This document shows, piece after piece, positions 20,128-29,144 of a stretch of DNA of 64,000 bases. Position numbers and translations under genes: made by a program. The notes beneath the pieces are model-generated. The model saw only the letters and a program-made list of their open reading frames with translations, was not told the DNA's origin and searched no databases. Positions within the stretch are counted from its first letter, which is position 1, and the number at the start of each line of letters is the position of its first letter. The DNA is from Atopobium minutum (GTDB lineage: Bacteria > Actinomycetota > Coriobacteriia > Coriobacteriales > Atopobiaceae): positions 88,870-152,869 of the forward strand of contig FNSH01000002.1 in assembly GCA_900105895.1 (NCBI GenBank). The letters are read 5' to 3'.

Positions 20128-20149
20128 ATAGTTACATCGATCTAACTAT
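20128..20149 (+). promoter_or_regulatory. Operator-like palindrome 1
   Basis: ATAGTTA-N8-TAACTAT. It matches arm for arm the palindrome at 20169; starts are 41 bases apart, close to four helix turns. Probable binding sites for a dimeric repressor in front of the surface protein gene. Confidence 0.6.
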
Positions 20150-20168
20150 TTGATAACTTAATAATAAA

Positions 20169-20190
20169 ATAGTTATCTCAAGCTAACTAT
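20169..20190 (+). promoter_or_regulatory. Operator-like palindrome 2
   Basis: Second ATAGTTA-N8-TAACTAT with a different spacer, about 58 bases before the presumed translation start of the surface protein. The regulator is not identified. Confidence 0.6.
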
Positions 20191-20247
20191 TTAGTTGTAA
20201 AGCTTTTTGATACAAGGTCAAGCTCTATCAAGCTAGGAGGAGACGTT

Positions 20248-21368
20248 ATATCAGAACGAAAGACCTTTAAGATTGCAACATCGGGCGCATTAGCTCTCAT
20301 GCTTGTTGCAGGTTCTGTTACCCCTGCGCTCGCGCACACCCCCATCGCCCCAGCTGCCTACGCAACAGCGGCAACCCCTGTTGCGGCTCCTAATAGGGAT
20401 AAGAAATACGAGGGATATACCGTAACTGTTGGAGTCTTTGATGAAGACGGTAAGCAGGTAGGCACTCCTCAAAAATTGCCCTTTAATCAGTTGCAGACAC
20501 AGGTCACAGGCCTTGAAAGCAATAAGAAGTATACGGTTAAAGTCCTTAGCATCATGGACGATAAGGGCAAGGATGTTACTGCTCAATTTACCCACGATGT
20601 CTCTTTTACAGAAGAGGTTATTCCTGGAAAAACGCGTGATGTGTGGGTAAAGAGCCCTAATGGTATCCAGGCAGGACAACAAAAATTGCCCTTGTCTATG
20701 AATCTGAAGGCAAAACCTACCTCGTAGGCGTTAACGACGCCAATGGTCTTGTCGGCACACAAACAACCATCGATCAGAACCAAGAGATTGCAACCGTAGA
20801 TGCAAACAACCTTTGGGACATCAAGAAGGATGACCAAGGAAACCTTAACGTTGGCATCTCCGGTAAAAACTTGTTTATGCACATGAGCTATAACGGACCA
20901 AGTATGCGTGCGCTCGACACCTGGATGAATCCAGGCTTTATCTATGAAAATGGTAAACTGCGCGGAAACAATTCTTACAAATACTTTATTGATGCCAAGG
21001 CTGGCGCTGTAAGCTTTGGTTACACCGACGGTATTCAGCTCAGCGCTTGGGTACCTACAACGCTTAAAGATACCGACACTAAAACGCTGAATATAACAGC
21101 TAAGGTTACTGCAATTCCCGATAAGCCCGTCACGCCTCCTGCAGGCAATAATGACCCTGCCAATAAACCTGGAGCAAACAAGCCTGGTACCACTAATAAA
21201 CCTGGAGCCAATAAACCAGGGGCTTCTCAGAACAAAAAGCAGGCACTACCACAAACGGGTGACTCTCAACTGGCGGTACTACCCCTTACAGCCGGCACAA
21301 TCGCAGCAGTAGCAGGTGCTGTTTTAACTGGTAAGTCTCGTGTAAAGGACTTCCTTAACAACAAGTAG
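20248..21368 (+). pseudogene. LPXTG-anchored surface protein, frameshifted and lacking a normal start codon
   Basis: Reads as a signal peptide (SERKTFKIATSGALALMLVAG), a beta-rich ectodomain, a proline/asparagine/lysine spacer with repeated NKPGA units, and a sortase signal LPQTG followed by a membrane segment and basic tail. Two defects: an AGGAGG site at 20235-20240 leads, at ideal spacing, to ATA (20248) where ATG is expected, and no other start codon fits; and the frame changes near 20664 in a GG run (AATGG-TATCC), after which the protein continues cleanly to 21368. Ectodomain function unknown. Confidence 0.65.
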
Positions 21369-21425
21369 TACGTATTGCCATGCCAAAGATGGCTAACGGC
21401 AACGATGTTGTGTAGCAGTAACGTA

Positions 21426-21465
21426 AAGAGCGACAAGGTTATGCGGCCCTGTCGCTCTTGTTGTT
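21426..21465 (+). terminator. Terminator of the surface protein gene
   Basis: Arms aagagcgaca and tgtcgctctt followed by a T-rich stretch. Confidence 0.82.
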
Positions 21466-21535
21466 GTATCCGCTATGCTTTGCGCAGGACGTGACAAAAG
21501 AATCCAAGTAGGTTATATAACGTTTGCCCTAAACC

Positions 21536-22201
21536 TTACATGAAGGTGTCGCGGCCAAAAGCCTCACGCCAAGCAGCAGAAAACTCATCTACAGCAATTT
21601 GAGTACCAGGATGGTCAATCATAGACCAGGCAACTGCAGGAGGAATAGTAACAGCCTGAATACCAGCAACAATCAACTCATGAACCTGATGAGGGTTCTT
21701 GAAAGACGCAGCAATAACCTTGGTGCTCATATTGTTAATGGAAAGCATCTCCAGCAAGTCCATAACCTGACCAATGCCGTCCCCATAGCTTTCCATACGG
21801 TTTACGTAAGGAGCAAGGTAATCTGCACCATTCATAGCAGCCATAAATGCAGCGTCAGCATTATAAATAGCAGTAGCTAAAACACCAAGACCTTCTGCTT
21901 TAGCCGCCTTAATTGCACGCAAACCTGTATGCGTAACAGGAATCTTTACATACATATTCTTAGAGCGAAGAGAACAAATTTTGCGAGCATCTGCCATCAT
22001 ACCCTCAAAATCAGTGGCAACCGTCTGCATAAAGAAAGATTGATCGTCGGAAAGTACATTGAGCATCTCATCTGCAACCTGCTCGGGAGTCTTACCGCTC
22101 TTGGTAATAATAGTTGGATTAGTGGTAACGCCCGAGACAGTAAGAACCTCAGAAACTTCCTTAACGGCTTGTGCATCGGCTGTATCGAGTACTAGCTCCA
22201 T
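21536..22201 (-). CDS. fsa: Fructose-6-phosphate aldolase / transaldolase-like protein
   Basis: A 221-residue TIM-barrel class I aldolase of the FSA/TalC type, the usual length. The Schiff-base Lys is in MYVKIPVTHTGL; other conserved blocks are SGVTTNPTIITKSG and ATAIYNADAAFMA. FSA enzymes split fructose 6-phosphate or 1-deoxyfructose 6-phosphate into glyceraldehyde 3-phosphate and dihydroxyacetone or hydroxyacetone. It lies just downstream of the glycyl radical enzyme and activase genes. Start at 22201 has GGAG five bases upstream; an ATG at 22216 with AAGG is an alternative. Confidence 0.9.
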   Translation of the reverse strand: MELVLDTADAQAVKEVSEVLTVSGVTTNPTIITKSGKTPEQVADEMLNVLSDDQSFFMQTVATDFEGMMADARKICSLRSKNMYVKIPVTHTGLRAIKAAKAEGLGVLATAIYNADAAFMAAMNGADYLAPYVNRMESYGDGIGQVMDLLEMLSINNMSTKVIAASFKNPHQVHELIVAGIQAVTIPPAVAWSMIDHPGTQIAVDEFSAAWREAFGRDTFM

Positions 22202-22296
22202 TCCTACTCCATTCATTTAGTACCTTACCATGAAACTTTAACTTATAAACGTAAGTATTCTTACTTCCTTACGTAAGTATACCTACACCGGCCAAC

Positions 22297-23244
22297 TTAT
22301 TCACCATCAATTACAACAGATAAGCCTACCTTCTCTAAAATTGCTACAATTCCCGCAATTTGTTCAGCGCTTGGTGGCTGTACCTCATGCATGGTATAGG
22401 GACGTCCTACGTAACTGTACTTATTTTCTCCCAATTGATGAAACGGAAGTACGTCCGCACGAACAATTCCCAACTCACACAATTTTGCTGCATTGGCACG
22501 CACATTATCCAGCCCGTCTGTATAACCAGGTACAATGGGCATACGTGCCACCACAGACGCCCTTCTCGATAAAATCGTCCTAAGATTGGCATCTCTTACG
22601 TCAGGGTCAAGCCCCAAAAGGGTTTTACTCGTAGCACGATCCGCAATTTTGAAGTCAACCAAAAAGCTATCCACCACCGCTACCAGCGCTTGAGCATCCT
22701 GCAGGGGCAACGCAAGGGTAGTTTCCAAAGCCGTATGTAAGCCCTGTGCCTTTGCTGCAGCAAAAAACGATCGCACAAAGGGTTCGCGCGCAAGGGCTTC
22801 TCCACCAGAAAGCGTTACTCCACCGCCACTCTCTTCAAAAAAGATACGATCGCGCAGCACTTCTTCCAACAGATCATCCACGCTACGCTTAGTGCCCATG
22901 ATAGTCTTGGCACGGGTGGGACATAGGGCAGGTGGAATAGCACACAAAGCACCATCAGGGCGCGGCGAGCAATGGATGCACAGGTTTTCTTTGAGGGATA
23001 CTTCCGGCTCAAAGGAAAGATTTTCTGGATTACAGCACCAAGGACAGCTAAAAGGACATCCCTTCAGGAAGGCCACGGTGCGGATGCCGCCACCATCATG
23101 AAGGGAGTAGCGCTGTACATTGGTAATTATTGCTGACGTAGCCGCCTGCCTAGGGGCTGTAGCAGCGTGCCCGCAGGCTGTAACGTCTTGCCCACAGGAT
23201 GTGACGTCGTGCCCACAGGATGGAGCAGTATGCCTAGAGGACAT
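22297..23244 (-). CDS. Glycyl-radical enzyme activating protein (radical SAM)
   Basis: Radical SAM activase of the PflC type, which installs the glycyl radical on the adjacent enzyme. The cluster-binding CxxxCxxC is in GCPFSCPWCCNPE. A second, reduced cysteine region (CIHCS...CAIPPALCP) replaces the ferredoxin-like insert. The gene overlaps the end of the glycyl radical enzyme gene by 11 bases. I chose the ATG at 23244 with AGGA upstream. The first 30 residues are odd: four 7-residue units, three of them beginning CG (CGHDVTS, CGQDVTA, CGHAATA), encoded by 21-bp tandem DNA repeats, before the normal start of the fold at about residue 39. Confidence 0.88.
   Translation of the reverse strand: MSSRHTAPSCGHDVTSCGQDVTACGHAATAPRQAATSAIITNVQRYSLHDGGGIRTVAFLKGCPFSCPWCCNPENLSFEPEVSLKENLCIHCSPRPDGALCAIPPALCPTRAKTIMGTKRSVDDLLEEVLRDRIFFEESGGGVTLSGGEALAREPFVRSFFAAAKAQGLHTALETTLALPLQDAQALVAVVDSFLVDFKIADRATSKTLLGLDPDVRDANLRTILSRRASVVARMPIVPGYTDGLDNVRANAAKLCELGIVRADVLPFHQLGENKYSYVGRPYTMHEVQPPSAEQIAGIVAILEKVGLSVVIDGE
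23148..23231 (-). repeat. Four tandem 21-bp repeats in the activase gene
   Basis: Units at 23148-23168, 23169-23189, 23190-23210 and 23211-23231, the last three nearly identical (gccc-caggatgt-acgtc pattern). Each encodes one heptapeptide in frame near the N-terminus of the activase, just after its overlap with the preceding gene. Confidence 0.85.
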
Positions 23245-25528
23245 GCTCGGTCCTGCTAATGATGTCATCTTGAACAGCCTTTGACAGCTCAACAAACATG
23301 GCAGAATACCCCGCCACGCGCACAATCAAATCCTTGTGATTCTCTGGATGGATTTGAGCATCAAGCAGTGTTTTCTTATCGACCACATTAAACTGCACAT
23401 GTTGAATTCCCAAACGAGAAAAAGCCTTGAGAAATGCCTCAAGCTTAGTCAGCCCACTCTCGCCCGCCAAGGCTGCTGGCGAGAATTTTACATTGAGCAA
23501 GCTACCGTTGGAATCCAAAACATTCTTGAGCTTGGACACGCTCTTGAGGCTTGCGGTAGGTCCGTTAGTATCACGACCTGCCATAGGACTCAGGCCACCA
23601 TCTGCCAGCTGCTCATGTGCAAAACGACCATCGGGCGTGGCACCGCACTTCTCGCCAAGCGGAATATGAGCAGACACGGTATAGCTACCCGGCTGAAAAT
23701 GGCCGCCACGAGGATTGGTGTACTTTTCCACCTCATGTCCATAGTGCTCCAAGAAATGACGACCCAGCATATCCACTTCATCAATATCATTGCCGTACTT
23801 GGGATAGGCGTTAATCAGGCGCTGACGCCATACCTCATCCCCCTCTCCTGCCCAGTTGCGCTCAAGCAGACCCACCAGCTCTTGCCAGCTCAGGAGCTTC
23901 TCTTCAAATACGGCGTACTTAATTGCAATGAGGGAATCGGCCAGGTTTGCGGTGCCTACGCCTTGCACGCCAGAGGGATTATACCGCGCTCCACCTGCGG
24001 TAATATCCTTGCCATTTGTCATGCAATCCGCTACCAGCGCACTGAGCAAGGGCGTGGGACTGGTTTTTTGATGAGCCACATCGCACGCATTGCAGCCTTC
24101 CGCCATAAGGGCAACATAGCTATCGATAACAGCGTCCACCGCATCGAGAAGCTCTTGGAAGCTGCGGTATCCCTCAGGACGGGCCTGCATGGCAATCTCC
24201 AGACAGCGCACCATATTGAACATAGAGATGTCATGCAAACCGTACATGCGACCCGGGATGGACAGCTCCACGCAGCCCACAACAGCGTAATCGCGGGCAT
24301 CCTCAAGACTCACACCACGGTTAACAAATGCTGGAATGTTTACCTCATCGTTGAAGCACTGAGGAATACCATCACCCAAACGAATAACCTCTCCAGCCTT
24401 GTGATACAGCGACTCAGGTGTACCAGAAAACACGCGCAAAGACAGGTTGGGCTGAGGCAAGCGCGTGTCCTTCTGAATATCGAGCAAAAGCTCGGACAGC
24501 TCATTGGAAGCATCGTTGCCCGCTTCATCAACTCCACCTACCACCAGATTAAAGCCCGAGGGAAAGCCGGCAAATGATTTGGCGCTATCCGTAGATCGCA
24601 CAAACACAATGGTATTAGTTTTGAGGTAGAAGCACTGTATGAGCTCACGAATATCCTGCTCACACACGCCCGCTGCACGTGTTGCCTGATAGTACGGCCA
24701 TAAATACTGGTCCATACGACCCAAAGAAATGGAGCTTGCATTGGACTCATGCTCCAACACCAGTTCTGTCAACCACACCAGCTGCAGAGCATCCCGCAAA
24801 TCACGCGCCGGATTGGTGGCAATATGCGCCAGCACCTCTGCCATATCCAGCAGCTCTTGCGCGCGCTTCTCGCCTGCCGTGGTCGCCATCGTGCGACATA
24901 CCTGCTCATAGCGCTGTATGTACACAATTGTTGCATCCAAGCACACGGCTGCTGCCGCATAAAACTCGTTGCTCGGATCTTGTGCAGCACGCTGGTGGGC
25001 ATCCGCAGCAAGAGCTGCAAACCCGCGCGACAGCACAGCGGGAATGTCGGCAATAATGTGCCCCTGGCCCTTATCGGTCTGGGCTACCGAGAAAATCTTG
25101 GTCTTTTGCGCATCTGCTGCCTGCTGAGACAGATGTGCCTGATACCAGTCATTGAGCGACTTGCCGCTCCAATAGCTGAGCAGCTCATCCTTAAACCTGC
25201 ATTTGTCCTGCTCACTCATCTCAAACCTGTCTTGCGGACGAGTGGGAAAAGCATCCAGCTCATCCACAATCCAATACGGAGACATTTCTGGAGACAGCAC
25301 ACCGGCGCGGGGCGTGCGGGTACGATTACCAACAAGCAAGTCATACTCGTCAATCACAATTTCGTGCTGCTCAAGAATGTGACGCAAAGCAAGCGCGCGA
25401 CTCATTACAACAGGCTGCCCTTTTGTCTGCTTCCAGCTTTGGGTGTATAACAGAGCACGCTCAAGATCAATTTGACGAGGTTGTGCGAACAAAGAATCCT
25501 TGATTGCTTGAGTCCGAGCACTGAGCAT
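23234..25528 (-). CDS. Glycyl radical enzyme of the PflD / glycerol dehydratase-like group
   Basis: A 764-residue glycyl radical enzyme. The active-site thiyl Cys is at about residue 419 in VVGCVELSIPGR; the GCVE form (single Cys followed by Val-Glu) marks dehydratases and lyases rather than pyruvate formate-lyase, which has two adjacent Cys. The glycyl radical site is RVAGYSAMF with Gly at about residue 740. Downstream lie its activase and an FSA-like aldolase, and across a divergent regulator a PTS. Together this suggests dehydration/ring opening of a phosphorylated sugar derivative; a candidate is 1,5-anhydroglucitol 6-phosphate lyase. Glycerol, propanediol or another polyol remain possible substrates. 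Confidence 0.9.
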   Translation of the reverse strand: MLSARTQAIKDSLFAQPRQIDLERALLYTQSWKQTKGQPVVMSRALALRHILEQHEIVIDEYDLLVGNRTRTPRAGVLSPEMSPYWIVDELDAFPTRPQDRFEMSEQDKCRFKDELLSYWSGKSLNDWYQAHLSQQAADAQKTKIFSVAQTDKGQGHIIADIPAVLSRGFAALAADAHQRAAQDPSNEFYAAAAVCLDATIVYIQRYEQVCRTMATTAGEKRAQELLDMAEVLAHIATNPARDLRDALQLVWLTELVLEHESNASSISLGRMDQYLWPYYQATRAAGVCEQDIRELIQCFYLKTNTIVFVRSTDSAKSFAGFPSGFNLVVGGVDEAGNDASNELSELLLDIQKDTRLPQPNLSLRVFSGTPESLYHKAGEVIRLGDGIPQCFNDEVNIPAFVNRGVSLEDARDYAVVGCVELSIPGRMYGLHDISMFNMVRCLEIAMQARPEGYRSFQELLDAVDAVIDSYVALMAEGCNACDVAHQKTSPTPLLSALVADCMTNGKDITAGGARYNPSGVQGVGTANLADSLIAIKYAVFEEKLLSWQELVGLLERNWAGEGDEVWRQRLINAYPKYGNDIDEVDMLGRHFLEHYGHEVEKYTNPRGGHFQPGSYTVSAHIPLGEKCGATPDGRFAHEQLADGGLSPMAGRDTNGPTASLKSVSKLKNVLDSNGSLLNVKFSPAALAGESGLTKLEAFLKAFSRLGIQHVQFNVVDKKTLLDAQIHPENHKDLIVRVAGYSAMFVELSKAVQDDIISRTEHVL

Positions 25529-25751
25529 ACGTATCTCCCAACACAGTTTTGAGTGCGAACCATCTGATGAGACCAGTTTATATTGCTATATATTGGTTTA
25601 CAATTGTTTTTTATTGTTAGTTATTGTTTTATTTCAATACAATACCGATTTTTAACCGCTAATCGATAATCTTGCACATATTTGAATATCTTTGCAAATG
25701 TATTGTTTAGTATTGGTGTACTAAAAACAATCCAACTTTAGAGGAGAGTCT
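25529..25751. promoter_or_regulatory. Divergent control region of the glycyl radical operon and DeoR gene
   Basis: A short, very AT-rich spacer between two divergent starts, containing repeated TATTG(T/G)TT-like stretches (several copies of tattgttt/tattggtt between 25580 and 25715). These could form the DeoR operator, but no clean palindrome was found. Confidence 0.4.
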
Positions 25752-26506
25752 ATGTTCCTCAAAGAACGACAAAACGCTATTGCCACCATGGTAAAAAATA
25801 ACGGACGTGTAGCTGTGGCAGATCTTGCCAAACAATTCAATGTAACGGTTGACTGTATCCGCAAGGATTTACGCCAGCTGGAATCGCAAGGCATCCTTAA
25901 GCGAGTATACGGTGGCGCAATTAGCATTGCTGAGACCCCGAACGTACGGTCTACAAGCGCTTAAATACCTATACTGCCGAGAAATACCTTGTGGCAACTA
26001 AAGCGTATGATCTTATCGCTGCTGGAGACAGTATCTTTTTGGATATCTCTACCACTAATTTAGAACTGGCTCGCTTGCTTGCTGCAGGTCAAAAGCGTTG
26101 TGTGGTTGTCTCTAACATGATGGACAGCCTGCAAATTATGGAAGAAAATCCAGCGCTTTCTGTTATGTGCCCTGGTGGTACGGTAAGCTTGGACCTTAAT
26201 GGTTTTGTTGGCACGCTCACCATTGCTAACCTTGAGCACTTTACTTTTGACAAAGCTTTTATTGGTGCCATTGGCATCGACCTTCTCACCGGAGCTGTAA
26301 GCACCTTTGAGATGGACGATGGTATGGTTAAGCATGCTGTTTTAGAAAATACAAATCAGGCGTATTTGATGGCTGACTCCCATAAATTTGATTCTCGCGG
26401 TAATTACAACTTTGCCACCCTCAACGAGTTTAAAGGTCTTATTACTGATTCCCTATCTTCTAAGCAGAGAAAAGCGCTAGATAAGTTTACTGTTGGGCTC
26501 GTCTAG
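25752..26506 (+). pseudogene. DeoR-family regulator, interrupted by one frameshift
   Basis: N-terminal DeoR helix-turn-helix (VAVADLAKQFNVTVDCIRKDL, then LKRVYGGA) is followed in another frame by the sugar-phosphate-binding C-terminal domain (GDSIFLDISTTNLELARLL, SNMMDSLQIM, CPGGTVSLD). The frame changes in a CCCC run near 25935; one more C restores a continuous protein of about 251 residues. It is divergent from the glycyl radical enzyme gene and faces the PTS genes, so when intact it should control both, with a sugar phosphate as inducer. Confidence 0.8.
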
Positions 26507-26545
26507 CACATCTAACTACATACCACGCTTATTGGCAGAGCTAGC

Positions 26546-26854
26546 TTAGCCAAGCTCTTTTTGAACCTTAGCTACAATTGCGTCAGAAGACTTGATTACC
26601 TGCCCGGCGGTCAGTCTAATCTTAGGAAGCTTCTCAAAACGCTCAGCACCCTTAATAGGCATATCAGTGGTAAGAACAACAGCGGTTGCCTGAGCAATAT
26701 CTGCTTCAGATAGAGCATCTTCAATACCAATAGAGCCTTGCGTTTCTACACTGCACTTAACACCAGCCTTGGCGCAAGCCTTCTTTAAAGCCTCAGCAGC
26801 CATATAGGTATGTGCAACACCAGAGGGACAAGCAGTAACAGCAATGATTTTCAT
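26546..26854 (-). CDS. PTS fructose-type EIIB component
   Basis: A 102-residue stand-alone EIIB of the fructose family. The phosphorylated Cys is in VTACPSGVAHTYMAAEAL. It accepts phosphate from EIIA and passes it to the sugar during uptake by the EIIC at 26924. A clear AAAGGAGA site precedes the ATG at 26854. No EIIA gene is adjacent. Confidence 0.92.
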   Translation of the reverse strand: MKIIAVTACPSGVAHTYMAAEALKKACAKAGVKCSVETQGSIGIEDALSEADIAQATAVVLTTDMPIKGAERFEKLPKIRLTAGQVIKSSDAIVAKVQKELG

Positions 26855-26923
26855 CGATACAATCTCCTTTATTAGATGTCGTTGCGACATATGATTAAGC
26901 GTATACAACAGGTGAACGGAGCC

Positions 26924-28018
26924 TTAGAACTCAATCTGAATATCCAGATCATCTTCTTCTATAGAGCTGACTTCTTCCTCTACGTAATCCTTCTTAAAGA
27001 AGAAAATAAGCGCTAGATACAAACCAATGCCTGCAGCTAAAGAAATCAGATACGTGGCGATTGAGGTAACAGGAAGAACTACCAGGCCACCCCATGCAGC
27101 ATTGCAGTACGTACCCAAAGCACCTGCTACACCGCCGGCAAAGGCACAAGAAACTACATTGATAGGAATCATACGACCGGGATCGGTAGTGGTATAAGAA
27201 ATTGCACCCTCGGTGATGCCACAAGCACCCATAACAATAGCGCCAATACCAGCATCACGCTCCTCTTGGGAGAACTTATTCTTAAAGATAAAGGAAGCAA
27301 GACCAACTGCAATGGGAGGTACACAAATTGCCAAAGCAATGGGGCCAAAGAATGCACAGTTGTTACCAGCCATAACCTCGGTACCCACCACAGCTGCACC
27401 TGTAGAATATGCAACCTTGTTTACCGGTCCACCCAGATCAAAACCAATCATAGCGCCGCAGATAATACCTACGATAATTGCACTTGCACCGCTCATTGAG
27501 GTGAGCCACTTGGTGAGCGTATCCAACAGCCAAGCACAGGGTGCACCAACAATACAAATCATGATGGTACCCACCACGAGAGAGGTGACAAGAGGAATGA
27601 TCATAATGGACTTAAGGGAGAGCATGGACTTAGGTAGTTGCACTTTCTTAAGTTGCTCTGCAAGAAGACCGCAAAGAATACCAGAAATAATGCCACCAAT
27701 AAAACCAGAACCAACAGTTACGGCAAGCTGACCGCAAATAAGACCAGGCGCAATACCAGGGCGATCTGCAAAAGAAGCAGCAATATAAGCGGACAGAACA
27801 GGAACCATAAGACCAAGACCTGTTCCGCCAATTTTGCTCAACACATCAATAACAATATTGCTTGCCTGCACAGAACCTGCGGTAGTTACCGAGTTAAGAG
27901 AGAGCATTGTTGCGATTGCAAACAGAATACCGCCGGTTACAACGACAGGAATCATGTGCGAAACGCCGTTCATAAGATGCTGCTGAAGTTTTTGTGCCGA
28001 AGAAGTAGACTTGCCCAT
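26924..28018 (-). CDS. PTS fructose-type EIIC permease
   Basis: A 364-residue membrane permease of the fructose/mannitol-like EIIC family with about nine hydrophobic segments. Typical blocks are MNGVSHMIPVVVTGGILFA at the start and a GFDLGGPVNK motif. It starts 70 bases before the EIIB gene and forms an operon with it. I chose the ATG at 28018, six bases after AGGAG; the ATG at 28024 touches the site. The sugar is unknown, but by context it is the substrate of the glycyl radical pathway. Confidence 0.9.
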   Translation of the reverse strand: MGKSTSSAQKLQQHLMNGVSHMIPVVVTGGILFAIATMLSLNSVTTAGSVQASNIVIDVLSKIGGTGLGLMVPVLSAYIAASFADRPGIAPGLICGQLAVTVGSGFIGGIISGILCGLLAEQLKKVQLPKSMLSLKSIMIIPLVTSLVVGTIMICIVGAPCAWLLDTLTKWLTSMSGASAIIVGIICGAMIGFDLGGPVNKVAYSTGAAVVGTEVMAGNNCAFFGPIALAICVPPIAVGLASFIFKNKFSQEERDAGIGAIVMGACGITEGAISYTTTDPGRMIPINVVSCAFAGGVAGALGTYCNAAWGGLVVLPVTSIATYLISLAAGIGLYLALIFFFKKDYVEEEVSSIEEDDLDIQIEF

Positions 28019-28253
28019 TTTCATCTCCTTTTAAACTTGTTTACTATTTATTTATATTGTTTCTTATTGCTGTGTCCTCAATATATGGAGGTACCTTATT
28101 GTTGTCAACATGATTTCTGCTAAAAGGTGGTTAAAAAACTGCTAAGCAGCCGTACTTTAGCAACAACTTTAAGCTGGGCTGTGGTAGCGTATAAGTGCCC
28201 AAAGGTTCTATACACAACCATGGGAAACGTCATCCCTAGGAGAAAGGGTCTAT

Positions 28254-29012
28254 ATGTCAGAAGAGAAGAACATGCAGCTGGTTGTTGTGCGTCATGGTGA
28301 GAGTGAGTGGAATAAGCTCAATCTTTTCACCGGCTGGACCGACGTAGATCTTACCGATACTGGTCGAGCTGAGGCTGCTGCTGGCGGAAAGGCACTCAAG
28401 GAGGCAGGTTATGACTTTGACGTCTGCCATACCTCCCTTCTCAAGCGCGCTATCCACACGCTCAATATTATTCTTGACGAGATGGACCGCGCCTGGCTGC
28501 CCGTACACAAGACCTATAAACTCAATGAGCGTCATTACGGTGAACTTCAGGGTAAAAACAAGGCCGAAACTCTTGAGCAGTACGGCGAAGAGAAGTTCAT
28601 GCAGTGGCGTCGTAGCTATGATATTCAACCCCCTGCACTAACCCCTGGTGATCCTAGGGATCCCCACGTACTTGAGCTCTTCCGTGATGTACCTGCCGAT
28701 GAGCTTCCCTTTACTGAGTGCCTGAAGGACACCGTTGCCCGTGCATGGCCGTACTTTGAGCAGGAGATTAAGCCTGAGCTCGAAGCCGGTAAGCGTGTAC
28801 TGATTGCCGCTCATGGCAACAGCCTTCGTGCTCTTGTTATGCAGCTTGAAGGTCTTAGTGAAGAAGAAATCATTAAGGTCAACATCCCTACCGGTGTGCC
28901 TCTGTCCTATACCTTTGACAAGGACTGGAACATTGTAGATAAGCACTACATCGGTGACGCCGCAACCATTGAGGCAAAGATTAACGCGGTAGCTAACCAG
29001 GGTAAGAAGTAA
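28254..29012 (+). CDS. gpmA: 2,3-bisphosphoglycerate-dependent phosphoglycerate mutase
   Basis: A 252-residue histidine phosphatase-superfamily enzyme that converts 3- to 2-phosphoglycerate in glycolysis. The phosphorylated His is in VVRHGESEWN, and the second catalytic His in IAAHGNSLRAL. The LNERHYGELQG block and the long GpmA-specific insertion are present, which separates it from short broad-specificity phosphatases. Followed by a strong terminator. Confidence 0.95.
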   Translation: MSEEKNMQLVVVRHGESEWNKLNLFTGWTDVDLTDTGRAEAAAGGKALKEAGYDFDVCHTSLLKRAIHTLNIILDEMDRAWLPVHKTYKLNERHYGELQGKNKAETLEQYGEEKFMQWRRSYDIQPPALTPGDPRDPHVLELFRDVPADELPFTECLKDTVARAWPYFEQEIKPELEAGKRVLIAAHGNSLRALVMQLEGLSEEEIIKVNIPTGVPLSYTFDKDWNIVDKHYIGDAATIEAKINAVANQGKK

Positions 29013-29046
29013 GTTGCTCGAGTAAAGCTAAGATGCACTCATAATC

Positions 29047-29092
29047 AAAAGCTTGTTGGCTTGCAAAACAGTCAACAAGCTTTTCTTCTTTG
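29047..29092 (+). terminator. Terminator of gpmA
   Basis: Long arms aaaagcttgttg and caacaagctttt with a short loop and a following T-rich stretch. Confidence 0.9.
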
Positions 29093-29144
29093 CTTACAAC
29101 AGACCCATCACTATCCAATGCAATTCATATAAAGAAGAGTAACC

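Larger units (their letters stand above)
19846..20247. other. Divergent promoter region between gldA and the surface protein gene
   Basis: About 400 AT-rich bases with no gene. They hold promoters for two divergent genes and two identical-arm palindromes (listed separately at 20128 and 20169). Confidence 0.6.

Noticed and set aside
23336..24577. 413-codon plus-strand frame inside the glycyl radical enzyme gene
   Set aside because: Antisense shadow of a clearly real gene with active-site and radical motifs.
23234..25528. Classical pyruvate formate-lyase
   Set aside because: The active site has GCVE with one Cys, not the Cys-Cys pair of pyruvate formate-lyase.
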